Shown piece after piece: positions 33,079-49,586 of a stretch of DNA of 64,000 bases. The notes under the pieces were generated by a model. The model searched no databases. It saw only the letters and a list, made by a program, of their open reading frames with translations, and was not told the origin of the DNA. Position 1 is the stretch's first letter, and each line of letters begins with the position of its first letter. The stretch comes from Conexibacter woesei DSM 14684 (GTDB lineage Bacteria > Actinomycetota > Thermoleophilia > Solirubrobacterales > Solirubrobacteraceae). Both the position numbers and the translations under genes were made by a program. The stretch is taken from assembly GCF_000025265.1 (NCBI RefSeq), contig NC_013739.1, forward strand, positions 1,364,001-1,428,000, read 5' to 3'.

Positions 33079-33849
33079 ATGAACAGAGACGAGAAGGCAG
33101 CGGTCATCGACCGGATCGCCGGGGAGCTGGAGGCATCCCAGGCGGTCTTCGCGGTCGATTACCGTGGCATCACGGTCAGCCAGGTCGCCGACCTGCGCAG
33201 CAAGCTGCGCGAGTCGGACACGACGCTCGCCGTCGTGAAGAACTCGCTGACCGAGCGCGCGGCCGACAAGGCCGGCGCCGACGCGCTCAAGGCGATCCTC
33301 ACGGGCCCGACGGCCCTGGCGTTCGTCCGCGGCGACGCGGCTGCGGCCGCGAAGGCGCTGAGCGACGCGCAGAGAGCGACGCAGGTGCTGGAGTTCAAGG
33401 GCGGTCTGATGGACGGCAAGGCCGTCACGCCCGACGAGATCAGAGCGATCTCGAAGCTCCCGTCGCGCGAGGTGCTCTACGGGCAGCTCGTCGGCGTCGT
33501 CGCCGCACCGCTCAACGGTCTCGCTCGTGGCCTCAACGCGCTCATCGCGGGCGTTGCGATCCAGCTGCAGGCGATCGCCGACCAGGGCCTCGTGGGCGGC
33601 AACGCTCCGGCTCCGGCCGCCGAGGCCGAGGCTCCGGCCGCCGAGGCCGAGGCTCCGGCCGCCGAGGCCGAGGCTCCGGCCGCCGAGGCCGAGGCTCCGG
33701 CGGCTGAGGCCGCCGAGGCCGCCCCGGCCGCTGAGGAGACCGCTCCGGCGGCCGCCGAGGCGACCGACACCGATTCGACCCCCACCACTGACGACAAGAC
33801 GGACGACGCGGCGGAAGCCGACGGCGCTTCCGACGCGAAGGAGGACTGA
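33079..33849 (+). CDS. rplJ: 50S ribosomal protein L10 (uL10) with repeat-rich acidic tail
   Basis: A 256-residue protein. Residues 1-175 are normal L10: [44 protein letters not shown] and the C-terminal helix region that holds L7/L12 dimers. The remaining 80 residues are an Ala/Glu/Pro tail built from four EAEAPAA repeats and then an Asp/Thr-rich acidic end. Family length is about 165-175. The tail follows the L12-binding helix, so it probably projects from the stalk. It is preceded by the L10 leader and followed by rplL after 2 nt. Confidence 0.96.
   Translation: MNRDEKAAVIDRIAGELEASQAVFAVDYRGITVSQVADLRSKLRESDTTLAVVKNSLTERAADKAGADALKAILTGPTALAFVRGDAAAAAKALSDAQRATQVLEFKGGLMDGKAVTPDEIRAISKLPSREVLYGQLVGVVAAPLNGLARGLNALIAGVAIQLQAIADQGLVGGNAPAPAAEAEAPAAEAEAPAAEAEAPAAEAEAPAAEAAEAAPAAEETAPAAAEATDTDSTPTTDDKTDDAAEADGASDAKED
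33622..33705 (+). repeat. 21-nt tandem repeat in rplJ
   Basis: Four tandem 21-nt units begin at 33622, 33643, 33664 and 33685, each starting GAGGCCGAGGCTCCGG. They encode EAEAPAA. The first three are identical and the fourth ends in GCGGCT. Confidence 0.9.
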
Positions 33850-33851
33850 CC

Positions 33852-34232
33852 ATGGCGACCACTCAGGAGTGGATCGACGAGCTGAAGGCCATCTCGGTGC
33901 TTGAGCTGGCCGAGCGCATCAGAGCGCTCGAAGAGGAGTTCGGCGTCTCCGCGACGGCCGTCGCGGCTGCGGCTCCGGCCGCCGGCGGCGGTGGCGGCGG
34001 CGAGGCCGCGGCCGAGGAGTCCTCGACGGTCGACGTCGTCCTCACGGGCGCCGGCGACAAGAAGATCCAGGTCATCAAGGTCGTCCGCGCGGCGACCGGC
34101 CTCGGTCTGAAGGAGGCCAAGGCGCTCGTCGACGAGGCCCCCAAGCCCGTCAAGGAAGGCATCGAGCGCGACGAGGCCGACAAGCTCAAGGCCGAGCTCG
34201 AAGAGGCCGGCGCGAGCGTCGAGCTCAAGTAG
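33852..34232 (+). CDS. rplL: 50S ribosomal protein L7/L12 (bL12)
   Basis: A 126-residue protein. The N-terminal dimerisation helix pair ([25 protein letters not shown]) is followed by an Ala/Gly hinge ([16 protein letters not shown]). The C-terminal factor-binding domain is [45 protein letters not shown]. It forms the mobile stalk that recruits EF-G and EF-Tu. A terminator-like hairpin follows 25 nt later. Confidence 0.98.
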   Translation: MATTQEWIDELKAISVLELAERIRALEEEFGVSATAVAAAAPAAGGGGGGEAAAEESSTVDVVLTGAGDKKIQVIKVVRAATGLGLKEAKALVDEAPKPVKEGIERDEADKLKAELEEAGASVELK

Positions 34233-34257
34233 CTCCAGTCACACCTGTTTGACCGAG

Positions 34258-34287
34258 AGGCCGGCTCCCGCAAGGGGCCGGCCTTTC
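34258..34287 (+). terminator. rplL terminator / rpoB attenuator
   Basis: AGGCCGGC (34258-34265) and GCCGGCCT (34277-34284) form an 8-bp GC-rich stem followed by TTTC. In many bacteria a partial terminator here sets the rpoB to rplL ratio. Confidence 0.65.
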
Positions 34288-34328
34288 GCGTTCCGCGGCC
34301 CCGACCGCCACGAGTTGGCGCGGGCCGG

Positions 34329-34461
34329 TACAATGCCCCGGTCAGCCAATAGTCGCAGCCGCTCCTTGAGTCCGAGATCGCGCCACATACGCGGTCTCCC
34401 GGGGCGGGGTCCGTGAGAGCTGACTGCCCCGTGCAAGGGCATCGATGCCCTGTGCTATCTT
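34329..34461 (+). promoter_or_regulatory. rpoB leader: -10 candidates and 16-bp palindrome
   Basis: The 289-nt gap between rplL and rpoB carries no gene. TACAAT (34329-34334) and TATCTT (34456-34461) are possible -10 boxes, both without a clear -35. AGGGCATCGATGCCCT at 34436-34451 is a perfect palindrome that ends just before the second box and could be an operator or an RNA hairpin. Confidence 0.4.
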
Positions 34462-34521
34462 TGCTGGTCGCGCTCTCGCGCTTCCTCTGCTCGCCTCTCG
34501 ACCGCCCGAGGAGTCGCCACC

Positions 34522-38100
<3,579 letters not shown>

Positions 38101-38107
38101 TGTGACC

Positions 38108-38134
38108 GCGGCGGGGCCCGCCCGGCCCCGCCGC
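38108..38134 (+). terminator. Strong hairpin between rpoB and rpoC
   Basis: GCGGCGGGGC and GCCCCGCCGC form a perfect 10-bp stem around a 7-nt loop. No T tract follows and rpoC depends on this transcript, so it is more likely an RNA-processing or pausing hairpin than a full terminator. Confidence 0.5.
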
Positions 38135-38177
38135 TCGTCACACCACCTCCCGACACCCTCCAACACATGGGATTCGC

Positions 38178-42245
<4,068 letters not shown>

Positions 42246-42272
42246 CCCGGGCACCCGCCCACACGCTGCACG

Positions 42273-42306
42273 CGACGGCCGCCCCTCGGGGCGGCCGTCG
42301 TCGTTT
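42273..42306 (+). terminator. rpoBC operon terminator
   Basis: CGACGGCCGCCCC and GGGGCGGCCGTCG form a 13-bp stem with a TC turn, followed by TCGTTTC. It lies between the convergent rpoC and GNAT genes. Confidence 0.85.
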
Positions 42307-42339
42307 CAGCGCCCGCTCGGGCGATGCCCGTCCACGCCG

Positions 42340-43233
42340 CTAACCGCGCGTCCAGCCGCGCGTCGTGCGCGTCAGCTCGCGCCAGCCGCAGGCCGTCCCG
42401 AACGCGAGCGCGTCGTGCTCGTCCGGCCCGCAGTAGTCGAGCACCCGCTCGACGCGGCCGAGCCGCATCCAGTCTGCAGCGTGGCCGACCAGCCAGCGGC
42501 CGGCGCCGCGGCGCCGGTACGGCTCCTCGACCGCGAGGTTCCACAGCTCCGCCCAGCCGGCCAGGCGCGAGCGCGTGCCGCCTTCGGTCAGGTCCGTCTG
42601 CAGCTCGATCAGGCCGACGGGCGTCTCGCCGAGCGTCGCGACGAAGCTCGTCGCGGCGTCGCCGACGACGCGGCGGACGGCGAGGCCTTCGATCGGCGGC
42701 GGTCCCGGCTGCGGCAGGTCGGCGACGTCGGCGACGAGCACGACCTCCTCGGCGCCGGGCGTGAAGCCGGCGCGCTCGTACAGCCGCCGCACGTGCGGCC
42801 AGCAGTCGGGCACGCCGTAGACGGCGGGGGCGGGCAGCGAGCTGTCGGCGAGCACGCGCGTCACGTCCCACGCCGTGAGCCGCTGCAGGCAGGCGGCGAG
42901 CAGCGCCTCGCCGGCGGCGACGTCCGCGGGCCAGCACAGCAGCCAGCGCAGCTCGCCGGCGCCGCGCTGGTCGGCGCCGACCTGCTCGCCGTCGCCGTAG
43001 CGGACGAGGTGCGCGGCGGCGACGAGGCGGTCGGCCTCGACGACGACGAGCGTGGCGCGCTCGATCACCCACGGGTCGACGACGAACTCGTCCGGCTCGC
43101 GCTCGAGCTGGCTCATGACCGCGTTGACCGACAGCGAGACGCCGGGCAGGACGGTGCCGACGTGGGCGTTGACGAGCGTCGCGAGCTGGTCGCGGTCGCT
43201 GCGCTTGAAGGGACGGATCTCGATCGACGGCAC
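42340..43233 (-). CDS. Double-GNAT-domain acetyltransferase
   Basis: A 297-residue protein starting at GTG behind GAAGGAG. The N-terminal half (IEIRPFKRSDRDQLATLVNAHV, then YGVPDCWPHVRRLYERAGFTP) is one GNAT-like unit. The C-terminal half (AELWNLAVEEPYRRRGAGRWLVGHAADW) carries the canonical acetyl-CoA P-loop RRRGAG. Tandem GNAT proteins acetylate small amines or antibiotics; the substrate is unknown. It is convergent with rpoC. Confidence 0.85.
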   Translation of the reverse strand: MPSIEIRPFKRSDRDQLATLVNAHVGTVLPGVSLSVNAVMSQLEREPDEFVVDPWVIERATLVVVEADRLVAAAHLVRYGDGEQVGADQRGAGELRWLLCWPADVAAGEALLAACLQRLTAWDVTRVLADSSLPAPAVYGVPDCWPHVRRLYERAGFTPGAEEVVLVADVADLPQPGPPPIEGLAVRRVVGDAATSFVATLGETPVGLIELQTDLTEGGTRSRLAGWAELWNLAVEEPYRRRGAGRWLVGHAADWMRLGRVERVLDYCGPDEHDALAFGTACGWRELTRTTRGWTRG

Positions 43234-43307
43234 GGCAAAGCTCCTTCGGGGTCACTGCTGGAAGAAGAATGCCGCCACCGGTGCGGTACCGCTCCGACGA
43301 TAGCGCG

Positions 43308-43811
43308 TCAGCGCGCGGACAGCGAGGCCGCCCACGAGGTGAGTGCAGTGACGTGCCGTTCGGTCAGCCCGACCGCCGGGACGGTGCTCACGAGCAGCGT
43401 CGGCATGCCACGCTCACCGCGTTCGCGCGCCCAATCGGCGCATTCGCGATCGTGCGCGTCGTCGATCCAGGCGAGTGGCCGCGCGCCCGCATGACGTTCG
43501 ATCGCGTCGAGCTTCCAGTGCGCGTTCGCGCGGCCTGGATTGCGTTCGAACGTCAGATGAGGGTATGAATCGGCGAGCTTCAACGCGGCGGGAAGGTACT
43601 CGCCGGCCTTCTCCTCCCAGCCCGTGCACCAGACGGGCTCGAAGCAGCGTTCGAGACGACGCAGGTGTTCGCCGGCCGTGGCCGAAAGGAAGTGGGCGAT
43701 CCCCTCGACGAGCTGAAAGCGCCCTGGTGGCGGGGAATGCGCCGGGAAGCCGAACAGCGAGATGACGCCGTCGACGTCGACGAACAGGACCGGAACCCGT
43801 TGTTGCTCCAT
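43308..43811 (-). CDS. HAD-like hydrolase family protein, small
   Basis: A 167-residue protein. The N-terminal VPVLFVDVDGVISLFG matches HAD motif I (DxDG). CTGWEEKAGEYL supplies a motif-II-like Thr, and ARPLAWIDDAHDRECADWA a motif-IV-like Asp pair. No cap domain is present. It could be a phosphatase acting on a small molecule or nucleic acid end. ATG 43811 was chosen over an upstream ATG at 43838 because the HAD strand begins 7 residues later. Confidence 0.7.
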   Translation of the reverse strand: MEQQRVPVLFVDVDGVISLFGFPAHSPPPGRFQLVEGIAHFLSATAGEHLRRLERCFEPVWCTGWEEKAGEYLPAALKLADSYPHLTFERNPGRANAHWKLDAIERHAGARPLAWIDDAHDRECADWARERGERGMPTLLVSTVPAVGLTERHVTALTSWAASLSAR

Positions 43812-43984
43812 CTGTACGAAGTCTCGCCGGAAAGTCACTCCGCTGCGCCGAGCACGCGGGGCCGCTACGCTGGTTCGATCCCCGGGAGGGATTCAAGTCG
43901 CTGCCTGCCGCTGCCGAACAAGCAGCGTGGGGCGCTCACGACGCTCACGTAACGCCCGCTGCGGCACGCAGCTCATTTCGATTT

Positions 43985-44866
43985 ATGACGATTTATCTTG
44001 GCATCCTGCTCGCGCTGATCTGCGCCTTCACGACGAACCTCGCGTTCCTCTACAAGCACCGCGGCGCGTGTGCGGCCCCCGCCGTCCACGTCAGCCATCC
44101 GCTCGCCTCCGCCAAGGGACTGTTCCGCTCCCGCTGGTTCGCGATCGGCATGTCGGTCGCGGTCGTCGCGTGGGTCTTCCACGTCGCCGCGCTCGCGGTC
44201 GCGCCGATGTCGGTCGTGCAGGCGGTCCTCGCGGGCGGCGTCGTGATGCTCGCCGTCATGGCCGAGCGGATCTTCGGCTTCAAGGTCGGGCCGCGGCAGT
44301 GGCTCGGCCTCGGCTTCACCGCGCTGGGCCTCGTGCTGCTGGGCGTCACGCTGCCGGCCGTCCACGGCTCGCAGTCGCAGTTCTCCCTCCCCGGCATGAT
44401 CGCCTTCGAGGCCGGTCTCGTCGCGGTCGGCGCCCTGCTCGTGATGGGCAAGCGGATCGGCGCGCCCGACCACCACCACGGCGTGATGCTCGCGGCGGCC
44501 GCCGGTCTCCTGTTCGGCGTCTCCGACGTCGCGCTGAAGGCGCTCACCGGCCTCGTCGCCGACGACGGCGTGCTGGCGCTGCTGACGACGCCGTGGAGCG
44601 CCGTCGCGATCGCCGCATCGGTGGCGGCGTTCTACGCCTCCGCGAAGGCGCTGCAGGAGGGCGAGGCGGTGCCCGTCATCGCCTTCACCGGCACGGCCGC
44701 CAACGTCTCCGGGATCGCCGGCGGGATCATCGTCTTTGGCGACCCGCTGCCGGGTGACGTGCTCGGCATCGTCGTGCAGGCGATCGCCTTCGTGCTCGTG
44801 ATCGTCGCCGCTGCGCTGACGCCGGCGCCGGTCCGCGCCGCGCAGCCGAGCGCCGCTGCGGCGTAG
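43985..44866 (+). CDS. DMT/EamA-like multi-helix membrane transporter
   Basis: A 293-residue protein with about nine hydrophobic helices, the first at residues 3-22 (YLGILLALICAFTTNLAFL). The APMSVVQAVLAGGVVMLAVMAERIFGF and FTGTAANVSGIAGGIIVFGDPL segments resemble the internally repeated DMT (EamA/NIPA) fold. A His cluster (DHHHG) lies in a loop. The substrate is unknown. It stands just before the aminotransferase and could move its substrate, but an 83-nt gap with an operator-like element separates them. Confidence 0.75.
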   Translation: MTIYLGILLALICAFTTNLAFLYKHRGACAAPAVHVSHPLASAKGLFRSRWFAIGMSVAVVAWVFHVAALAVAPMSVVQAVLAGGVVMLAVMAERIFGFKVGPRQWLGLGFTALGLVLLGVTLPAVHGSQSQFSLPGMIAFEAGLVAVGALLVMGKRIGAPDHHHGVMLAAAAGLLFGVSDVALKALTGLVADDGVLALLTTPWSAVAIAASVAAFYASAKALQEGEAVPVIAFTGTAANVSGIAGGIIVFGDPLPGDVLGIVVQAIAFVLVIVAAALTPAPVRAAQPSAAAA

Positions 44867-44885
44867 TCGCTCTCCAGATCTCCTC

Positions 44886-44915
44886 CGCCGCGGAGTACAT
44901 TTGTACATAGCGGCG
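44886..44915. promoter_or_regulatory. Nested inverted repeats upstream of the aminotransferase operon
   Basis: GTACA (44895-44899) and TGTAC (44902-44906) flank TT, and CGCCGC (44886-44891) and GCGGCG (44910-44915) flank the whole. TACATT and TACATA fall inside and could be -10 boxes. This is a candidate PucR operator/promoter, 35 nt from the aminotransferase ATG. Confidence 0.45.
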
Positions 44916-44949
44916 AATCGACGACTCCAGTCGGGAGGCTGATCCAGCG

Positions 44950-46332
44950 ATGGCGACCACTGCGGGCGCGCAGCCCGAGACGACGACGCTCCAGGAGCAG
45001 GCCAAGCGCCACCTCTGGATGCACTTCACACGGATGGGCGCGTACGTCGACGCCGACGTGCCGATCATCGTCAGAGCCGACGGCTGCTACGTCTGGGACG
45101 AGCACGGCAAGCGCTACTTCGACGGGCTCTCCGCGCTCTTCTGCTGCAACCTGGGTCACGGGCGCGTCGACATCGCGCAGGCCGGCGCCGACCAGGCGAA
45201 AGAGCTCGACTTCTACTCGACGTGGTCCTACGCGCACCCGCGCGCGATCGAGCTGGCCGCGAAGATCGCCTCGCTCGCGCCGGGCGATCTCAACCGCGTC
45301 TTCTTCACGAGCGGCGGCGGCGAGGCGGTCGAGTCCGCCCTCAAGCTCGCCCGGCAGTACCACAAGCTGACGGGCAACCCGAACAAGACGAAGGTGATCG
45401 CGCGCGAGGTCGCCTACCACGGGACGCCGATGGGCGCGCTGTCCGCGACGGGCATCACGCCGATGCGCGTTCCGTTCGAACCGCTGACGCCCGGCGGCTG
45501 CCACGTGCCGAACACGAACGTCTACCGGCTGCCCGAGGGCGTTCCAGTCGAGTCGCTCGCCGAGGCGGTCCGCGACCGGATCCTCTTCGAGGGGCCGGAG
45601 ACTGTCTCCGCCGTGATCATGGAGCCGGTGCAGAACGCCGGCGGCACGTTCACGCCGCCCGAGGGCTACTTCCAGCGCGTGCGCGAGATCTGCGACGAGT
45701 TCGGCGTGCTGATGATCTCGGACGAGGTGATCTGCTCGTGGGGCCGCCTCGGCACCTGGTTCGGCGCGCAGCGCTACGACTACCTGCCGGACCTGATCAC
45801 CACCGCGAAGGGGATCACCGGCGCGATCGCGCCGATGGGCGCGCTGATCGCATCCGACAAGGTCGCGGCGCCGTTCATGGAGGGGACCGAGACGTTCCTG
45901 CACGGCTTCACGTTCGCCGGCCACCCGGTCGCCGCCGCGATCGCGCTCGCGACGATCGACGCCTACGAGAACGAGAGAGTGCTGGAGCACGTCCGCGCGA
46001 ACGAGGCCGGCCTGCGCGGCATGCTGGAGTCGCTGCGTGACATCCCGATCGTCGGCGACGTGCGCGGGGCGGGCTACTTCCAGTCGATCGAGCTGGTCAA
46101 GGACCGCGACACGAAGGAGACGTTCGACGACGACGAGGCCGAGACGCTGCTGCGCGGCTACCTGTCAGGCGCGCTCTACGAGCACGGCCTGATCTGCCGC
46201 GCGGACGACCGCGGCGACCCGGTCATCCAGCTCTCCCCGCCGCTGATCGCCGGCCCCGAGCACTTCGAGGAGATCGAGGGCGTGCTGCGCCCCGTCCTCG
46301 AAGAGGGCAGCCGCCGGCTCGGGCTGGCCTGA
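44950..46332 (+). CDS. Class III (omega) aminotransferase, PLP-dependent
   Basis: A 460-residue aminotransferase behind GGGAGG. Class III landmarks are DGLSALFCCNLGHG, FFTSGGGEAVESALKLARQYH (PLP phosphate), VAYHGTPMGALSATG, VIMEPVQNAGG, ISDEVICSWGRLGTWFGA (Asp to pyridine N) and LITTAKGITG with the PLP Lys. Close relatives are omega-amino-acid or diamine:pyruvate aminotransferases. It lies in an operon with a PucR regulator and alanine dehydrogenase, so pyruvate is the probable amino acceptor and the alanine formed would be re-oxidised by Ald. Confidence 0.92.
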   Translation: MATTAGAQPETTTLQEQAKRHLWMHFTRMGAYVDADVPIIVRADGCYVWDEHGKRYFDGLSALFCCNLGHGRVDIAQAGADQAKELDFYSTWSYAHPRAIELAAKIASLAPGDLNRVFFTSGGGEAVESALKLARQYHKLTGNPNKTKVIAREVAYHGTPMGALSATGITPMRVPFEPLTPGGCHVPNTNVYRLPEGVPVESLAEAVRDRILFEGPETVSAVIMEPVQNAGGTFTPPEGYFQRVREICDEFGVLMISDEVICSWGRLGTWFGAQRYDYLPDLITTAKGITGAIAPMGALIASDKVAAPFMEGTETFLHGFTFAGHPVAAAIALATIDAYENERVLEHVRANEAGLRGMLESLRDIPIVGDVRGAGYFQSIELVKDRDTKETFDDDEAETLLRGYLSGALYEHGLICRADDRGDPVIQLSPPLIAGPEHFEEIEGVLRPVLEEGSRRLGLA

Positions 46333-46346
46333 GCGGAGGACGACCG

Positions 46347-48023
46347 GTGCTGACCGTCCGCGAGCTCGTCCGCGACATCGACATCCGCCTGCTCGCGGGC
46401 GAGGAGGCGCTCGACGCGCCCGTCCGCTGGGTCCACATCACCGAGCTGGCGGATCCGACGCCGTGGCTGTCGGGCGGCGAGCTGCTGCTGACGACCGGGA
46501 TGCAGCTCAGCCACGACGCCGAGGATCAGCGTGCGTACGTGCACAGGCTCGCCGACCACGGGCTCGCAGGACTCGGCTTCGGCGTCGGCTTCGGCCACAC
46601 GCACGTCCCGGAGGCGCTCGTCGCCGCCGCGAAGGAGCGCGGCCTGTCGCTCTTCGAGGTCCCGTACGACGTGCCGTTCATCGCGATCACCGAGACGGCC
46701 TTCAGCCGTCTCGTCAACGAGCAGTACGCCGTCCTGCGCCGCGCGATCGCCGCGCACGAGCGACTGGAGCGGATCGTCCTCTCCGAGCGCGGGCTCGACG
46801 CCGTCGTCGGCGCGATCGCGACGCTGATCGGCGGCGCGGCGCTCGTCTTCGACGCGCGCGGGATGCTGCTCGCGCAGCGCTCGTTCCGCGCCGAGCTGGA
46901 CGACGAGACGCTGGCCGCGCTGGAGCGCGAGCTGCGCGAGCGGACGCGGGGCGGCGGCCTCACGGGCGAGTCCGGCGGTCGCCGCGGCTTCGCGCCGAGC
47001 GCCGACGCGCTCACCGGCCGCGCGCTGGCGCTGCCGGTCGGGGCGTCGGGCCCGCGCGCGGCGGACGGCTCCGCCGCCGACGGGCCGCCGCTGTTGCAGG
47101 CGTGGCTCGTCGCCGCCAAGGACTCCGGCGCGCTGTCGGAGTTCGACCGCCTCACGCTCCATCAGGCCGTCACGATCGTCGCGCTCGAGCTGCTGCGCCG
47201 CCGCGTCGCGGAGGACACCGAGCGGCGGCTCGCCGGCGACGTGCTCGCCGCGATCGTCAGCGGCGAGCTGAGAGGACCCGACCTCACGCGCCGCCTGGAG
47301 CCGTTCGGGCTCGGCCGCAGAGTCGGCGTGCTCGTGCTCGCGCCGCCGCGCCCGGGAGCCGGCGCGCTGGCGGCCGCCGAGGGTGCGCTGTCGGCCGCGC
47401 TGCGCGGTGAGGCGGCCGACGGACTGGTGGCGCTGCACGACGGCCTCGTCAGCGCGCTCGTGCCCGGCTTCGACGAGGACGAGCTGTTCCCGCTCGCGCA
47501 GCGGATCGCCGAACGCGCGTCGCGCGCGCTCGGGGCGCCGCTGCGGCTCGGCGCCGGTCGCGCGGTCGAGAGCGCCGACGCGCGCCGGGCCTTCCACGAG
47601 GCGCGCTGCGCGCTGGAGGCGTACGCGCTCGCGCAGCCGTCCGGCAACGGCGGCGGCGAGGAGGCGGGCGGCAACGGCGCCGGCGCGGCGAGAACGACGG
47701 TCGCGACCTACCGCGACCTCGGCTCCTTCCAGCTGCTGCTCTCGCTCCAGGACGACGACGCGCTGCGGCTCTTCTGCGACTCGATCCTCGCGCCGATCGA
47801 GGAGAGCGAGGGCGCCTACGGCGGCGAGCTGATGCGCTCGCTGGAGGCGTTCATCGAGGAGAACGGGCAGTGGGAGCGCGCGGCGCGCCGCCTCTACTGC
47901 CATCGGCACACGCTGCGCTACCGGATCAGGCGCGTCGAGGAGCTGACCGGTCGCAGCATGGGCAGCGCGCGCGACCGGATCGAGTTCTGGCTGGCACTTC
48001 GAGGACGGGAGTTGGTGCGATGA
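46347..48023 (+). CDS. PucR-family transcriptional regulator
   Basis: A 558-residue regulator starting at GTG. The N-terminal PucR domain (LTVRELVRDIDIRLLAGEEALDAPVRWVHITELADPTPWLSGGELLLTTGM) is followed by a GAF-like region (about 150-300), a GGDEF-like/CdaR region and a C-terminal Fis-type HTH (ARRLYCHRHTLRYRIRRVEELTGRSM). PucR proteins control purine, amino-acid or amine catabolism. It is flanked by the aminotransferase (14 nt) and ald (4-nt overlap) and is likely their activator. Confidence 0.92.
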   Translation: MLTVRELVRDIDIRLLAGEEALDAPVRWVHITELADPTPWLSGGELLLTTGMQLSHDAEDQRAYVHRLADHGLAGLGFGVGFGHTHVPEALVAAAKERGLSLFEVPYDVPFIAITETAFSRLVNEQYAVLRRAIAAHERLERIVLSERGLDAVVGAIATLIGGAALVFDARGMLLAQRSFRAELDDETLAALERELRERTRGGGLTGESGGRRGFAPSADALTGRALALPVGASGPRAADGSAADGPPLLQAWLVAAKDSGALSEFDRLTLHQAVTIVALELLRRRVAEDTERRLAGDVLAAIVSGELRGPDLTRRLEPFGLGRRVGVLVLAPPRPGAGALAAAEGALSAALRGEAADGLVALHDGLVSALVPGFDEDELFPLAQRIAERASRALGAPLRLGAGRAVESADARRAFHEARCALEAYALAQPSGNGGGEEAGGNGAGAARTTVATYRDLGSFQLLLSLQDDDALRLFCDSILAPIEESEGAYGGELMRSLEAFIEENGQWERAARRLYCHRHTLRYRIRRVEELTGRSMGSARDRIEFWLALRGRELVR

Positions 48024-49150
48024 GAGTCGGCGTCCCCACCGAGGTCAAGACGGACGAGTACCGCGTCGCGCTGACGCCCGCGGGCGCGCGCGAGCTGGTC
48101 GACGCCGGCCACGAGGTGCTCGTGCAGCACGGGGCGGGGGAGGGCTCCGGCATCGCCGACACCGCCTACGAGGCGCAGGGCGCGAGCATCGTGCCGGACG
48201 CCGGCGCCGTCTTCGCCGGCGCCGAGCTGATCGTCAAGGTCAAGGAGCCGCAGCCGGAGGAGGTCGCGCGGCTGAGACCGCACCACCTCCTCTTCACCTA
48301 CCTGCACCTCGCGCCCGCGCCGGAGCTGACGCGCGGCCTGATGGCGTCCGGCGCGACCTGCGTCGCGTACGAGACGGTCGAGGACGCGCGCGGGCGGCTG
48401 CCGCTGCTGGCGCCGATGAGCGAGGTCGCGGGCAAGATCGCGACGCAGGCCGGCGCCTTCATGCTGGAGAAGCCGCTCGGCGGTCGCGGGATCCTGCTCG
48501 GCGGCGTGCCCGGCGTCGCGGCCGCGAACGTGATGGTGATCGGCGGCGGCGTGGTGGGGATGAATGCCGCCTTCATCGCGATCGGGATGGAGGCGACCGT
48601 CTTCGTCTTCGACCGCAACATCGACCGCCTGCGCGAGCTCGACGTCGCGTTCGGCGGCCGCGCCGACACCTGCTTCGCCTCGACGCTGGCGATCGAGGAG
48701 CGGCTGCCGGACGTCGACCTTGTGATCGGGGCGGTGCTGGTCCACGGCGCGAAGGCGCCGCACGTGATCACGCGCAGACAGCTCGCGCTGATGAAGCGCA
48801 ACGCGGTCCTCGTCGACGTCTCGATCGACCAGGGCGGCTGCTTCGAGACGTCGAGACCGACGACGCACACCGACCCGACGTACGAGGTCGACGGGATCAC
48901 CCACTACTGCGTCGCGAACATGCCCGGCGCCGTCCCGGTCACCTCGACCTACGCGCTCACGAACGCGACGATGCCGTACGTGCTGCATCTCGCCAACGCC
49001 GGCGTTCACCGTGCTGTGCAGGAGAATCCCGGACTGCTGCCCGGCGTCAACGTGGTCGGCGGCAAGGTCACATATGCTCCGGTCGCGGAGGCGGTCGGCG
49101 TCCCGCACGTGCCTGTCGAGGAGGCGCTCGGGACCGTGCATCCCGCGTAG
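48020..49150 (+). CDS. ald: Alanine dehydrogenase
   Basis: A 376-residue NAD-dependent L-alanine dehydrogenase of normal length. It has [20 protein letters not shown] (substrate Arg), [10 protein letters not shown] with the active-site Lys, THLHLAP-like [30 protein letters not shown], the NAD fold [20 protein letters not shown], and the catalytic His/Asp in [14 protein letters not shown] and [16 protein letters not shown]. It oxidises alanine to pyruvate and ammonia. Overlap with PucR (ATGA) and the aminotransferase upstream fit an alanine-recycling amine catabolic unit. Confidence 0.97.
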   Translation: MRVGVPTEVKTDEYRVALTPAGARELVDAGHEVLVQHGAGEGSGIADTAYEAQGASIVPDAGAVFAGAELIVKVKEPQPEEVARLRPHHLLFTYLHLAPAPELTRGLMASGATCVAYETVEDARGRLPLLAPMSEVAGKIATQAGAFMLEKPLGGRGILLGGVPGVAAANVMVIGGGVVGMNAAFIAIGMEATVFVFDRNIDRLRELDVAFGGRADTCFASTLAIEERLPDVDLVIGAVLVHGAKAPHVITRRQLALMKRNAVLVDVSIDQGGCFETSRPTTHTDPTYEVDGITHYCVANMPGAVPVTSTYALTNATMPYVLHLANAGVHRAVQENPGLLPGVNVVGGKVTYAPVAEAVGVPHVPVEEALGTVHPA

Positions 49151-49174
49151 CGACTGCGATCGCGCGAACGCTGC

Positions 49175-49180
49175 TAGCAT
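49175..49180 (+). promoter_or_regulatory. Putative rpsL promoter -10 (TAGCAT)
   Basis: TAGCAT lies 10 nt before the rpsL ATG, with no Shine-Dalgarno in between. This suggests a leaderless or nearly leaderless str operon transcript. Confidence 0.45.
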
Positions 49181-49190
49181 TCCGCGCCAC

Positions 49191-49586
49191 ATGCCGACTA
49201 CCAGCCAACTCGTTCGCAAGGGCCGCAAGACGCCGAAGAAGAAGCTCGCCACGCCGGGCCTCAAGTCCGGCAGAGGCCGCAAGACCAAGGTCGCCGCGCC
49301 TCAGCGCCGCGGCGTCTGCACGCGCGTCTACACGACGACGCCCAAGAAGCCGAACTCGGCCCTCCGCAAGGTTGCTCGTGTCCGGCTGACCCACGGGATG
49401 GAAGTCACCGTCTACATCCCGGGCGAGGGTCACAACCTTCAGGAGCACTCCGTCGTGCTCGTCCGCGGAGGCCGCGTCAAGGACCTTCCGGGTGTGCGCT
49501 ACAAGGTCGTGCGCGGGACGCTCGACGCCGCCGGCGTCAGCGATCGCAAGAAGGCCCGTTCCCAGTACGGCGTGAAGGCGAAGTAA
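49191..49586 (+). CDS. rpsL: 30S ribosomal protein S12 (uS12)
   Basis: A 131-residue S12. [27 protein letters not shown] is the decoding-centre loop and [21 protein letters not shown] the second loop. Both lysines linked to streptomycin resistance (E. coli K43 and K88) are present, so no resistance substitution is seen. The N-terminal arm is about 9 residues longer than in E. coli and rich in Lys/Gly. The frame stays open upstream, but ATG 49191 gives the conserved N-terminus. Confidence 0.98.
   Translation: MPTTSQLVRKGRKTPKKKLATPGLKSGRGRKTKVAAPQRRGVCTRVYTTTPKKPNSALRKVARVRLTHGMEVTVYIPGEGHNLQEHSVVLVRGGRVKDLPGVRYKVVRGTLDAAGVSDRKKARSQYGVKAK

Noticed and set aside
33601-33720. Regular 21-nt repeats considered as a CRISPR-like array
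   Set aside because: The repeats are tandem without spacers, in frame and encode EAEAPAA in L10.
38101-38177. rpoB-rpoC hairpin as a full terminator
   Set aside because: No T tract and no promoter for rpoC is evident. Loss of rpoC transcription would be lethal, so processing or pausing is more likely.
43860-43890. T-loop-like GGTTCGATCCC suggesting a tRNA
   Set aside because: The flanking bases do not pair as a T stem, and no anticodon or acceptor stem can be built around it.
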